DNA of 32,943 nt from CAZKUN01 sp964555935 (lineage in GTDB: Bacteria > Armatimonadota > Zipacnadia > Zipacnadales > VGFC01), in contig CAZKUN010000085.1 in the NCBI GenBank assembly GCA_964555935.1, positions 1 to 32,943 of the forward strand. Direction: 5' to 3'. The notes beneath the pieces were generated by a model that did no database searches, was not told the DNA's origin, and worked only from the letters and a program-made list of their open reading frames with translations. The first letter of the stretch is position 1; each line of letters begins with the position of its first letter. Position numbers and translations under genes: made by a program. Of the stretch, positions 7,122-16,560 are shown piece after piece.

Positions 7122-9330
7122 TGGCGATTTCGCTCCAGTCCTTGAGGTCGAGATTCACCCGCCAGCGTCTGCCGTCCCGCGTAATCTCGCAGCGCCCGTC
7201 GGGGTCGACGGCCCGCCCATCCAGGTCAAACAGGAAGACCTTCGGCCTCTTCGGCTTCCGCCACGAGCGGTCGAGGGAGACGGCCGTCAGGATGCGCTCC
7301 TTGGCGACGATGAAGCCCTCGCCTAGCTCAACCGGGGTGATGGGGAACATGTGCTTCAGGACGCCGAACACATCGCGGTTCTCGTCGGTCATCGGCGGCT
7401 CGACGGGTCCGTAGTGGTAGAAAACCATCCCGTGGCGCAGGTACGTGATAAGCACTTTCATCAGCCATCGCTCCGGCGCCACGCCCTCGGGCGCGTTGGC
7501 GGCGCCCAGTCCGATGGGGCTGTTGAGATGGCTGAAGAAGCAGTAGTTGAGCGCGGGGGGCTTCGCGAGGTCTTCCCAGGTCAGATTGGCGAAGACCGAG
7601 TTCGTCTCGGTGAAGCGGCGGATGGGGAGCGATTGCTCCTCGCGGCTCGTCGAGTAGCGATTCGCGATGGCGATCTTCCCACGAGAGAGCGGGTAGTCGA
7701 TCAGCTCCAGCCGCGCATCTAGCCCGGCCAGGCTGCAATCTTTGTACCTGTCGAAGATCTCGCCGGTGTGGAAGCTGACATCGGCGCTCACGCCGTCCCA
7801 CTCGCCGTAGGTGCGGACGCTGCCGAGTTGGCTCATGGGGAACTCATCGTAGTACACGCCGTCCAGTCCCACCTCGTCGAGGACGAGTTTGAGCTGATCC
7901 AGCATGTATTCGTAGCGCGCGTTGCCGATTTGGGGATAGACGTTGAGAGGCAGCTTGTTGATCGGCGCGCCGCCTCGGTAGTAGTGGTAGACCCGAAGGT
8001 TGCCCTGAAGATCCCTCACCAGACTGTCGCGCCAAGCGGGCCGAGACTCCTCGACAATCTTGCTCTGCTCCGGCGTGAGTGTCTTGATCACCGAAGGCCC
8101 CGACTTCAGGCCCTGCTCCGGCAACGGGATCTCCTCGCCGCCCTCCATGGTGCTCGGATCGACAGCCACCCAATCTGTCTCGATGCACCCGATGAAGCGC
8201 ACCTGGGGCCCGGCCTTCCGAAGCGCCGGAAGCGCCTTGCCCATCAACGCTCTGTATTCGTCCCAGCTCACGACGTGGTCCAGCGCGCCGGGCTCGTGGT
8301 CCGGCCACGGCGCCAGGGCGACGATTCTGCTACCCCGCCACCGCAGGTATTCGCGCAGTTCCGCGGGGTCTTCCATGACGGCGTTCACGTAGAACTCCTT
8401 GCTCCCATATAGCAGGTAGAACTTGATGTCATCCCCCTCGGGCTTCAGGTAACCGAAGCAGAAGGGGCCATCGATGGTGAAGTTGGCGCGCCAATCCTCG
8501 CGGACGCGGTTGATGAACGTGAAGTAGCCTTCCCCCGGCGCGAGCGCGTAGGCCGACCAGGAGAACGCGTGGGTCGCGCCCACGTCGAGGACGACCCGGT
8601 TGATCTGGAAGCCCGCGCGGTTGCCCGACTCCGGGATCCAAGGCCTCATGCGCAGCCGCGACAGGTTGTCCTGCATCACGACGCCGAGCCCGCCCTCAGG
8701 CCCTCGGAGGAAGACGATGGGATTCGCCGCGACCTCGAGATTCGGTGAGAAACGCGCCAGGTAGTCGCTTGGCGAGGTGATCCTGTAACGGGGCACGACA
8801 GCGGTCGGCACGTCGCGGAGGTTGGTGAATTCGTCTGTGACGTCAAGCCGCCCACCCTCCACCGTCACCGTGCGGAGCAGGCGATAGCAGCTTCCCTCGG
8901 CCTCAACCGTGATGGTGTCGGGAGAGGTCCGGCGCGCGCGCGGGAGCCAGGCGTCTTCGGGACCCAGTTGGGACTCCACGTCGGGGTAGTTGTCTTGGCT
9001 GAAGCCGCTCGGTAGCCCGTTCCAGCCGATCGCGGAACCCGTCTCTCCCGCCGCTCCTGGGTAAGTGAAGCAACTGTCGATGGTATAGGCTCCGGCTCCC
9101 GTGCCGATCTGAATCCGGCCGGCGCCACCGACCGTCAGCCGCACGCCCTTCGTCTCCACCGCAGCCGCGGGCTCTACCGGGACGAACTCCCCCGCGTCGG
9201 CCACCTTCGAGAGATACCGTCCATGGTCGGCCGACGGGAACTCATCACACCAAGCGGCCCATGGTAAGCTCAGCGCGCAAAGCGCGACCGCGAGCCGTAG
9301 CACGTCGTGCGCGCGCGTCGGACGTATCAC
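7111..9330 (-). CDS. Secreted TIM-barrel glycoside-hydrolase-like protein of unassigned family
   Basis: The start is GTG at 9330 (GTG at 9333 is equally possible). GGGAGG lies 8 or 5 bases upstream, and a signal peptide begins just after (hydrophobic LRLAVALCALSLPWAAW). A longer frame to 9417 has no ribosome site. The protein has 739 residues. The N-terminal half, about 40-320, is beta-rich with GAGAYTID-type strands, like the super-sandwich domains before GH36/GH31-like barrels. The second half is a TIM barrel: VRFIGCIETDW near residue 380 and a catalytic-type strand GLDGVYYDEF near residue 488, where the Asp or Glu could be nucleophile or acid. A small all-beta C-terminal domain ends the protein. 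It is the fourth gene of the minus-strand block, 98 bases after the FG-GAP gene. I infer a glycosidase; the family is not recognised. Confidence 0.82.
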   Translation of the reverse strand: MIRPTRAHDVLRLAVALCALSLPWAAWCDEFPSADHGRYLSKVADAGEFVPVEPAAAVETKGVRLTVGGAGRIQIGTGAGAYTIDSCFTYPGAAGETGSAIGWNGLPSGFSQDNYPDVESQLGPEDAWLPRARRTSPDTITVEAEGSCYRLLRTVTVEGGRLDVTDEFTNLRDVPTAVVPRYRITSPSDYLARFSPNLEVAANPIVFLRGPEGGLGVVMQDNLSRLRMRPWIPESGNRAGFQINRVVLDVGATHAFSWSAYALAPGEGYFTFINRVREDWRANFTIDGPFCFGYLKPEGDDIKFYLLYGSKEFYVNAVMEDPAELREYLRWRGSRIVALAPWPDHEPGALDHVVSWDEYRALMGKALPALRKAGPQVRFIGCIETDWVAVDPSTMEGGEEIPLPEQGLKSGPSVIKTLTPEQSKIVEESRPAWRDSLVRDLQGNLRVYHYYRGGAPINKLPLNVYPQIGNARYEYMLDQLKLVLDEVGLDGVYYDEFPMSQLGSVRTYGEWDGVSADVSFHTGEIFDRYKDCSLAGLDARLELIDYPLSRGKIAIANRYSTSREEQSLPIRRFTETNSVFANLTWEDLAKPPALNYCFFSHLNSPIGLGAANAPEGVAPERWLMKVLITYLRHGMVFYHYGPVEPPMTDENRDVFGVLKHMFPITPVELGEGFIVAKERILTAVSLDRSWRKPKRPKVFLFDLDGRAVDPDGRCEITRDGRRWRVNLDLKDWSEIAIVE

Positions 9331-9428
9331 CACGTTGGCCTCCCTATCATCCGTGTGGTCCGAGCATGTTGCCGTGCCTTCGCCGACGCTGAGCGAGCAC
9401 CCTTGTCCCGACGTCACGCCGGCTGGGC

Positions 9429-12191
9429 CTAGTCTATGCCTTTGAGCACGCGCACGTAGCCGTCCTCGGTGTCAACCACGATCTCCGACAGCCCGTCGCC
9501 GTCCACGTCGGCGATGATGGCGTCCAACACCGCCGCCTGAAAGCCCATCTCCCACAGCACGCGACCGGCGCCGTTGTCTTCGGCTAGCGCAACGAGCCTC
9601 CCGTCTGGCAGGCCGACGAGAAACTCATCCTGCCCGTCGCCGTCGAGATCGCCGGCACAGCACGAGATCGGACTGGAGGTGGCCACCCCCAAGTCGAGGG
9701 TCCATCGGTCCCGGCACGTCTCCAGATCGATGCAGTGGAAGATGCCCAGTTCCGAGACCATCCCCACGTCCCATAGGCTCGCGCCTCGCAAGGCGCCGAT
9801 TCCCGCCGTCCGCCCGGCGAACTCGTACGCGTTGGCGAAGGGTCTCACCGCGACGCGCTCGCCTTCGCCCCCCTGCACCTCGAGCGCCGTGTAGCCCGGG
9901 GTCATCACGACGCGCAGCGAACCGTCCGGCCCGTAGGGCCCGATCACCGGCAACGCGTGCGCGCACCCGTCCCCTCGGCCGGGAATCGTGTCCCCCCAGA
10001 CGTGGGCCACCATCCGCCGCTCGCCGGCGAGATCGTAGTGATACTGCATGCCATGGTTGTCCACGACCAGCTCCGGCTGGCCGTCGCCGTTGAGATCGGC
10101 GACGGCGGGCAAGCGCGGATGGGGACCCACCTCGCGATCGGCGAACACGAGGCGCCCTGAGGGGTCGTGCAGGCAGCACCCGAGCTGATGCTCGCCGAAC
10201 CGGAAAGGGACGAATAGCCACATCTCCCCGTCGCCGAGGGGCACCACGCCCCCCTCGCTTCTCGGAAAAACGCCCCGGAACGTGGCGTTGCGGTTGATGG
10301 GGAAAGGCGATCTTATCTCGCGCAGCGGGCGCGGCGTGTTCTGCCCGGCCACCGGCTGATACACGCTCACGACGTCGGTGTCCGGATCCACGACGCAGAC
10401 GCGACGCTCCCCCTTCGGCCCAAGCCAAAGCGCCGGCATCGTGCCCCTCACCCGCCACGAGTCACTGAACTCGCCCGGCTTGTGGAAGTCAGGCGTCCCG
10501 CCGATGACCGTGCCATCCGACAGCGGCATCACCAGCTCATTCCGACCGTCCGCCCTGGCGACAAGAGGCGACCTCGCGCCGACTGAGGCGGCCTCGTCGG
10601 TTGCGCCCGGCGCCATACGCCAGTCGACTCGGGCGGACCGGCCCTCCTCGCCAGCCACCATTGCTGCGCGAGCGAACGCCGTGGGCGTGAACGGCTCAAA
10701 CACGGACTCGCCATTCTCCAGGCGCCACAGATGTTCGCGGCCGTCTTCGGCCTCGCGCTTCACCACCAGACCCGTGCCGGCGCCATCTCCCGCCAAATGC
10801 ATCGGTTCGATGAGAGCGCCGTAGTACGTCAAGTCGGGCGTCCTGGGAGCGACCATCTGGTAGATTGTCGACGACAGCGTGGTCGGCCGGACGCCACGGG
10901 CGACGCCCGCCGTGGCGAATGACTGGCCGTCATAGGCCTCAAGCGTGTCGGCCGAGGTCAGCCACCGGGAGTCGACGGGGCTGGTGATGATCTCCGGCCG
11001 CCCGTCGCCAGTGATGTCAAAGCACCCCCGGAAGAAGCGATCCTCGAGGTCCGCCAGGCGAGCGTCGAAGCCGCCGAACGGATCCAGCACAAGCGCGTGC
11101 CATCGCTCGTCGCCTTCCACGCCGTAGACACCCAGCACGAGTTCCAGCTTGCCGTCGCCGTTCACGTCAGCCAGCGATGTCGGTTGGGCGTGGAGGTCTC
11201 GGTGATCCTCGGGGAAGTCCTTCTCGACGAACAGATTCCACGCCGGCGTCAAGCTCTTCCCGCCCTCATTGCGCAGGACCGAGATATACTGCTCAACCTG
11301 GGTCGCGACAATAACCACGTCTGGGTAGCCGTCGCCATCCACGTCGGCAACGCGCATCAGGCCATATGGTCGGCCGATACTCGGGCCGTCGGGTCTGCCG
11401 AAGCCACACGGGTCAGCAATCTCGTACTTAACCTCGAACTGGACCTCACCCGTGTCGCTGTCGAGCACGCCGACATAGGCCGGCTTGCTCGCCACCACGA
11501 TCTCCGGCTTGCCGTCGCCATCCATATCGGCCAACACGAGATTCGGGCCGTAGTTGGTCCACCACTTACCTGAGTAGTCGCGCTCCCACAGTAGGCGAGG
11601 CCGCCCATCGGTTCCCGAGAAATCGAAGCACAGGCCGGTCGTCGTGGTTGTGCTGGGAGGGAAGACGTACAGCCGCGCGCCATCGAGGGTCCGGAGGAGT
11701 TGGCACCGCACGATCGCCGATCCAGCGGGCGCGGCCCACCGCCAGAGCATCTCGCCCGAGGCCACGTCCAGCAAGGCGAAGCCTGTCTTGCCCAGGCTCA
11801 CCAGCACGTGCCGGCCGCCTTGGCCCGTGAAGTCCGCCAGTCCGAGCACCGCGCCGACACCCAGCAGGGGATGGTCCCACACCGCACTGCCATCTGGCCT
11901 CAATAGTGCGAGGCCACGCCCGCGCTGCGCGACATACCTGGGCTCGCCGGCAACGTCCGTCTCTCGGACGAATCCGCACACCCCCGCCGACCCGCCATAG
12001 CGCCACACCTCGGCCGGCGCCGTCGGCATGTTGCCCGGCAGATCCGACCGACCGCTGTTTGCCGCATCCTTCCGGGGTAACAGCCAGAGGCCGCGCGGCT
12101 GACCGCCTGCTACGTCGCTCATCGCGCCCTCGCAGCACGTGGCGGCGCTGATTGCCGCCAGTGGAATGAACATATCCCGCGCATGGGTCAC
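9429..12191 (-). CDS. FG-GAP/VCBS-repeat beta-propeller protein, probably exported
   Basis: This 920-residue protein has at least seven calcium-binding DxDGDG-type motifs of FG-GAP/VCBS repeats, near residues 219 (ADMDGDGKPEIV), 281 (ADVDGDGYPDVV), 338 (ADVNGDGKLELV), 390 (DITGDGRPEII), 695 (ADLNGDGQPELV), 845 (GDLDGDGQDEF) and 892 (ADVDGDGLSEIV). An N-terminal segment resembles PQQ-type propeller blades (GLALLRPDGSAVWDH). The repeats indicate one or two integrin-alpha-like propellers, usually binding or scaffold modules outside the cell. No catalytic domain is seen. The start is uncertain. GTG at 12191 lies 14 bases after the preceding stop; the in-frame ATG at 12173 would open directly into a short hydrophobic segment (MFIPLAAISAA) that may be an export signal. 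Its place inside a glycosidase operon suggests glycan binding or display (inference). Confidence 0.86.
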   Translation of the reverse strand: MTHARDMFIPLAAISAATCCEGAMSDVAGGQPRGLWLLPRKDAANSGRSDLPGNMPTAPAEVWRYGGSAGVCGFVRETDVAGEPRYVAQRGRGLALLRPDGSAVWDHPLLGVGAVLGLADFTGQGGRHVLVSLGKTGFALLDVASGEMLWRWAAPAGSAIVRCQLLRTLDGARLYVFPPSTTTTTGLCFDFSGTDGRPRLLWERDYSGKWWTNYGPNLVLADMDGDGKPEIVVASKPAYVGVLDSDTGEVQFEVKYEIADPCGFGRPDGPSIGRPYGLMRVADVDGDGYPDVVIVATQVEQYISVLRNEGGKSLTPAWNLFVEKDFPEDHRDLHAQPTSLADVNGDGKLELVLGVYGVEGDERWHALVLDPFGGFDARLADLEDRFFRGCFDITGDGRPEIITSPVDSRWLTSADTLEAYDGQSFATAGVARGVRPTTLSSTIYQMVAPRTPDLTYYGALIEPMHLAGDGAGTGLVVKREAEDGREHLWRLENGESVFEPFTPTAFARAAMVAGEEGRSARVDWRMAPGATDEAASVGARSPLVARADGRNELVMPLSDGTVIGGTPDFHKPGEFSDSWRVRGTMPALWLGPKGERRVCVVDPDTDVVSVYQPVAGQNTPRPLREIRSPFPINRNATFRGVFPRSEGGVVPLGDGEMWLFVPFRFGEHQLGCCLHDPSGRLVFADREVGPHPRLPAVADLNGDGQPELVVDNHGMQYHYDLAGERRMVAHVWGDTIPGRGDGCAHALPVIGPYGPDGSLRVVMTPGYTALEVQGGEGERVAVRPFANAYEFAGRTAGIGALRGASLWDVGMVSELGIFHCIDLETCRDRWTLDLGVATSSPISCCAGDLDGDGQDEFLVGLPDGRLVALAEDNGAGRVLWEMGFQAAVLDAIIADVDGDGLSEIVVDTEDGYVRVLKGID

Positions 12192-12205
12192 CTCGACGCG
12201 TCGCG

Positions 12206-15200
12206 CTAATCCACCGACACCTCCACCTCGCTCGTGGCCCCGCCGATGATCTCAGTCGCCACGAAGGTCCATTTGCCGGTCGGGTCATTGAGGGCGGGCT
12301 GGAAGGTCGCGCTGCCGCGACCGCCCGTGACGGTTACGTTGCGGTCATACCACGGGCGCGGGTCGCCCGCCGGATCCATGGCGGCGAGGCGGACCACCGT
12401 CTCGATGGCGGGGCGTGCTCGCACCTCCAAGGTCGTCACCTCGCCCAAGCCGACCGTCGGAGGGGCGGTGAGCGTGACGCCCTGCACCTCTCGTGGCGAG
12501 AAGACGACAACCGCGGGGCTGCGCTCTTGGACCATCGTCACTGGCTCCGGTCCGAGCAGCTTGTGCGCGCGAGCGTCATAGGCGATTGTCCCTGGCGGCG
12601 GCTTCACCGCCAGGGAGCCTTGGCCGAAGACCACCAGCAGACGCAGATCCCCCAGGCGCTTGCGAACGATGGTGTCGATACCTTCGCCCTCCACCTCGCG
12701 AGTCGGCTCAATGCCCGCCTCCTCCACGACCTGCCGCAACCGGGAAACGTTGTCGTCAGTGGTCCGGAGGGGCCGATCACCCATGTCGACAAGTCTAAAG
12801 TCGCCGCTCGCAGCGAAATCGAAGGGAGGCGTCGCGCGGATGCGACCATGCTCGTCATACGTGCCCAGCGCCTGATCGGAGACGATGGCGTGTTCCCGCG
12901 CATAAGCCGTCAGCCGCGCGACTGCGCCATCCGACAGCACTGAGACCTGTGGCGCGATGAGCAACCCGTAGCGATCCAGTTCCCCACTCTCGACCTGATC
13001 CTCATCGATGAAACGGTAGGGCACTCGGAGCGTTCGCAGTAGCGCGCTGTACCCCTGCAGGAACTCGTCGAACTCCTGATCCCAACCGGTGGGACTGATC
13101 TGCGGCTCGCGAGATGCCTTCAGCGCCGTGTAGGCATACTTGCTGCGGTAAGACGACAGGATCGCGACCGGCTCTTGCTCGACTTCGGCGGCGATGAGCA
13201 GCTTGCCGATCCCGCTTCCCAGCTCGCGGTTGCAGTCGCGAATCGCCCGGCCGGGTTCTCCCATGCCGAGCGTATTGGTGAGGGTCTCGTAATCAAAGGT
13301 GCGGCCAGAGCCGAACCAGCACATCATCGTGCCGCCGTAGGCAGGCAGCAGCCACGCGTGGTGCTCCAGCTTCGCCCGACCATACCCATACCCGCTCCAC
13401 AGCCCCACAAGCCGTGGATCGCGAAACCAACTCCGCGCGCGATCGTGGAAGCGCGGGTAGACTTGGGCGTACTCCAGCGCCGGATAGATCTCGGAGAAGA
13501 CGGAGCAACTCTTGTAGCTCTCATCCAGCGGATTGGCCCCGCCGGTGTAGGTATCGGGGGCTTCTTCCTTCACCCAGGCCTGCATTTTCGTCAGAGACTC
13601 CACGAGCGCGCGCGCCATGAACAGGCGAAACTCCAACCATGGCGCAATATTCTCGGCCCGCTCGCGTGTCTGCTCCACTTTCCACGGCGTGACGGCGTCC
13701 CAATCGACGAACTGGGTCTGCCACGTGGCGTTCAGCTCTTCGAGCGTGCCATGCTCCTCCCGCAGATGCTCGCGGAAGGCGGAAAGCGTCTGCGGCGAGA
13801 AGCAGACCTCATCGTAGTGGCTGATGCCCATCTCATCGCCGAGGCCCAGCGCGATGGGCGAGAATGCCCGGTAGCGCTTGGCTTGGTCGCGAATCGATGT
13901 CTCCTCTTCGGCCCACATCTCCGGATCGTGCAGGCAGGGGATGCGCTCCCCGCCGGGGCCCGTGCTGGAGCTGCCCACGCCCGTCAGGCGGTAGATCAAG
14001 GCGGTGGCAAAGCCGGCATCCAGCGAGGACCAGAACAGCTGGCCGGGATAGCGCGCCCTCATGCCCATATCGTCGTACAGCCGCGAATAGACCGGCCAGC
14101 AGTAGGTGGGGGCTTCCTGGTTCCCATGGGTGCCGGTGAAGGGGATGTAGTCGTCCAGCACGATCTCCTGGGGCCGCGTGAAGAGCCGGTAGGCGCGCTG
14201 CAGAGGCTCTTCGCTGCTCGGGCCGACGACGAGCCGCGCTTCCACCAGCCGCTCCCATGAGGGCACCAGCGGAACGCTGACGACTGTCTCCGCCTCCCCG
14301 GCGGGGAACTCGAGAGCGATCTCGCGCACTCCCAGTAGACGCTCGCGGGCCCCGAAGATCTCCAGCCGTCCCTGAAGCCGCGTCGCCACGCCGGTGTTGG
14401 TGGTGCTGAGGGTGACGACCGCCTGCTCGCCCGTTTCCCCGGAGCACGCGGCCTGCATGTCAGTCACGCGGGCGGGTTGCTCGACGCGGCAGGAGGTCGC
14501 CGCGCAATCCACGACCTCGCCTTCGGCGTTGAGCAGGCTGGCCTCCACGTGGTAGAGGCCGTCCTCCACCCCGAGCGGGAGCTTCACGACGGCGCGGCCC
14601 TCGCAAGAGACCGGGCCCCATGCCTCCCACCCCGGCTGGTTCGGCCCCCACACGACACCCGCCACCTGCGTCCCCTCGGCGCCCTCGGCGGCGACCGTCA
14701 GTCCCGCTTCCTGGCCGGGGGCGAGCACCTCGGGGACTTGGATGCTCGTAATCCGCGCCGCGTCACGCTGCCCAGCGCGCATCAACACCTTCACCCACTG
14801 GCCGAACTGGTACTCCCAGAACGGGAAGCGCAGATCGGTCGGGGGTTCTGCCAGTTGGTCAAGAGTGCCCCAGTTGGCGTAGTTGCGCAGGAGCACGCGG
14901 CCCTTGCCGTACTCGCGCGACGAGACATGCACCTGGCGCTTCATGTCGAAAGGCGCTCTGAAGGCCGACAGGTCGAGAGGCTCGACCTCCTTGAGCAGGG
15001 CCGACAGCTTCGTCTCCGCCTCACCCTCGCGCAGCGAGGTCACGACGATGAGCCCCATACCCTCGCGCACTCGCCGCAGCAGTTGATCCATGGCGTGGTC
15101 GGGGATCTGATCGAGCTTCGTCCGCACGAGGATCGCCACATCGTAGGGCTTGTCGCCCACCAGCAGGTCGTAGAGCAGGTCGCCCTGATCGAGATTGAGG

Positions 15201-16522
15201 TCGCTGCCGAAGACGCTCTTGCCGTAGTAGCTCATGGGCGAGGACACGACATCGGCCCTCATGTCCACCCGCTGCTGCAACTCGACTATCTCGCGCTCGT
15301 TGATCCCGCCACAGACCCAGAGCGTCCGTAGCGGCCCGCCCGCCAGAGGCTTCGCCCAGGGAATCGGATTCTCGGTCATGTAGAGCCCCGGCTGAAGAGA
15401 CGACAAGCCCTCCGGCTGCACCAGCTTCTCAACGCGAGTCATGCGCGGCAGGGGATTGCTCTCATCGGGACGGTAGGCCGCATCCGTGGTCAGCACCAGC
15501 ACGTCAAACATGTGCCCACAGTCGCCCGTGGTCGTTACCCCCAGGACGTGTCGGCCCTCGGTCAGTTCGACAGCGCCGAGGTCCAGCCAGTCAAAGCGCA
15601 GTTGGGCATCGCTGGTGAACTCATGCTTGCCCCGGCTAGAGTAGAAGGCCGCGCCGTCCCAGGAGAGGCTGAACTCGCCGCCTCGGAAGCCGTCCATCCA
15701 ACCCAGCGTCCACAGTTGCCACTCGCCATCGGCGGGGATGTCGATCGGCACGTCAAAGCTCCCAGCCATCCCCCAGGCCACCAGGTCGCGCGACGGCGCG
15801 TTGACGCCCCTATCCCACGGGAGGGCCTTGAAGCCTGACGAATGAGCGCGGGTGGCGGAGAAGAAGTCCTCGACCTCCAGCCAGCCATACTGGTGCCCGT
15901 CGCGCTCGGTGAAGCCGACCTCGGGCGGGGCTGGGGCCTCGAGTTTGAGCCGCACCATGTACTCGCCGGGATCGGCCTCCGCCCCGCCGAAGCTCAGCCA
16001 GTTGGGCCGGAAGGTCTCGCCGCCGTCGATGCTGGACGCGCTACGGCCGAGGGGGGCGGAGCGGTCGATGGCGAGGTAGAAGTAGCTACCAGGGCTTCCC
16101 AACGTCATCGCGATTTCGTTTGGCCCTTGCCGCAGAAGGCCTGCGTCCACCGGGATCTCATGCCAACCCTCCGTGCCGTGCTCGATGAGGCTCTCGCGCA
16201 GCACCTCGCCCCCGTTGAGCGTTACCACGAGGTCGGACCAGGTGACTCCCTCGGCGGGAGCGCCGTACAGCGTCTTGGTAGCCACATCGTAGGGGTTGTG
16301 CTTCATGTAGTACATGATGCGGGCGCCGGTGATCTCCGCCGGGTCGCGCTCCAGATTGAGGGTCTTGAGACAGACGTGCACGGGCCGAGACACGTGCCCC
16401 CGTCCTTCGTCGGGCGTGCCGTCGTCATCGCGCACGACGAAGATGCGCTGGGCCTCCTGAGCGAGGCCCGCGCACCCGAGACTCCACAGCGCGACAGTTA
16501 GGAAGAGCGCGAGACGTCTCAT
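12206..16522 (-). CDS. Secreted multidomain GH42-like (beta-galactosidase-type) protein
   Basis: The start is ATG at 16522, with GGCAGG 5 bases upstream and a signal peptide ending near GLAQ-EA. An extension to 16564 lacks these. The protein has 1438 residues. Residues about 30-310 are two beta-sandwich, carbohydrate-binding-like regions. Residues 350-560 look like an alpha/beta domain (YDVAILVRTKLDQ, GMGLIVVTSLREG). Residues 570-760 look Ig-like. A GH42-type barrel covers about 785-1100, with ALGLGDEMGIS near 893 and then the family hallmark AFREHL...GTLEELNATW. The GH42 trimerisation-like domain follows at 1100-1300 (YRFIDEDQVESGELDRYGLLIAP). In GH42 the acid/base sits in Asn-Glu; here it is Asp-Glu. 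The expected nucleophile strand reads VGLWSGYGYG, without a Glu. It is second in the minus-strand block, 38 bases after the DUF4091 gene. Confidence 0.87.
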   Translation of the reverse strand: MRRLALFLTVALWSLGCAGLAQEAQRIFVVRDDDGTPDEGRGHVSRPVHVCLKTLNLERDPAEITGARIMYYMKHNPYDVATKTLYGAPAEGVTWSDLVVTLNGGEVLRESLIEHGTEGWHEIPVDAGLLRQGPNEIAMTLGSPGSYFYLAIDRSAPLGRSASSIDGGETFRPNWLSFGGAEADPGEYMVRLKLEAPAPPEVGFTERDGHQYGWLEVEDFFSATRAHSSGFKALPWDRGVNAPSRDLVAWGMAGSFDVPIDIPADGEWQLWTLGWMDGFRGGEFSLSWDGAAFYSSRGKHEFTSDAQLRFDWLDLGAVELTEGRHVLGVTTTGDCGHMFDVLVLTTDAAYRPDESNPLPRMTRVEKLVQPEGLSSLQPGLYMTENPIPWAKPLAGGPLRTLWVCGGINEREIVELQQRVDMRADVVSSPMSYYGKSVFGSDLNLDQGDLLYDLLVGDKPYDVAILVRTKLDQIPDHAMDQLLRRVREGMGLIVVTSLREGEAETKLSALLKEVEPLDLSAFRAPFDMKRQVHVSSREYGKGRVLLRNYANWGTLDQLAEPPTDLRFPFWEYQFGQWVKVLMRAGQRDAARITSIQVPEVLAPGQEAGLTVAAEGAEGTQVAGVVWGPNQPGWEAWGPVSCEGRAVVKLPLGVEDGLYHVEASLLNAEGEVVDCAATSCRVEQPARVTDMQAACSGETGEQAVVTLSTTNTGVATRLQGRLEIFGARERLLGVREIALEFPAGEAETVVSVPLVPSWERLVEARLVVGPSSEEPLQRAYRLFTRPQEIVLDDYIPFTGTHGNQEAPTYCWPVYSRLYDDMGMRARYPGQLFWSSLDAGFATALIYRLTGVGSSSTGPGGERIPCLHDPEMWAEEETSIRDQAKRYRAFSPIALGLGDEMGISHYDEVCFSPQTLSAFREHLREEHGTLEELNATWQTQFVDWDAVTPWKVEQTRERAENIAPWLEFRLFMARALVESLTKMQAWVKEEAPDTYTGGANPLDESYKSCSVFSEIYPALEYAQVYPRFHDRARSWFRDPRLVGLWSGYGYGRAKLEHHAWLLPAYGGTMMCWFGSGRTFDYETLTNTLGMGEPGRAIRDCNRELGSGIGKLLIAAEVEQEPVAILSSYRSKYAYTALKASREPQISPTGWDQEFDEFLQGYSALLRTLRVPYRFIDEDQVESGELDRYGLLIAPQVSVLSDGAVARLTAYAREHAIVSDQALGTYDEHGRIRATPPFDFAASGDFRLVDMGDRPLRTTDDNVSRLRQVVEEAGIEPTREVEGEGIDTIVRKRLGDLRLLVVFGQGSLAVKPPPGTIAYDARAHKLLGPEPVTMVQERSPAVVVFSPREVQGVTLTAPPTVGLGEVTTLEVRARPAIETVVRLAAMDPAGDPRPWYDRNVTVTGGRGSATFQPALNDPTGKWTFVATEIIGGATSEVEVSVD

Positions 16523-16560
16523 GAGAACCTGCCCTGTCCGTCTTGCATGACGGCGCTCGC

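Noticed and set aside
13175..14260. A 361-codon plus-strand frame
   Set aside because: It lies within the GH42-like gene on the other strand, and its composition is that of an antisense shadow.
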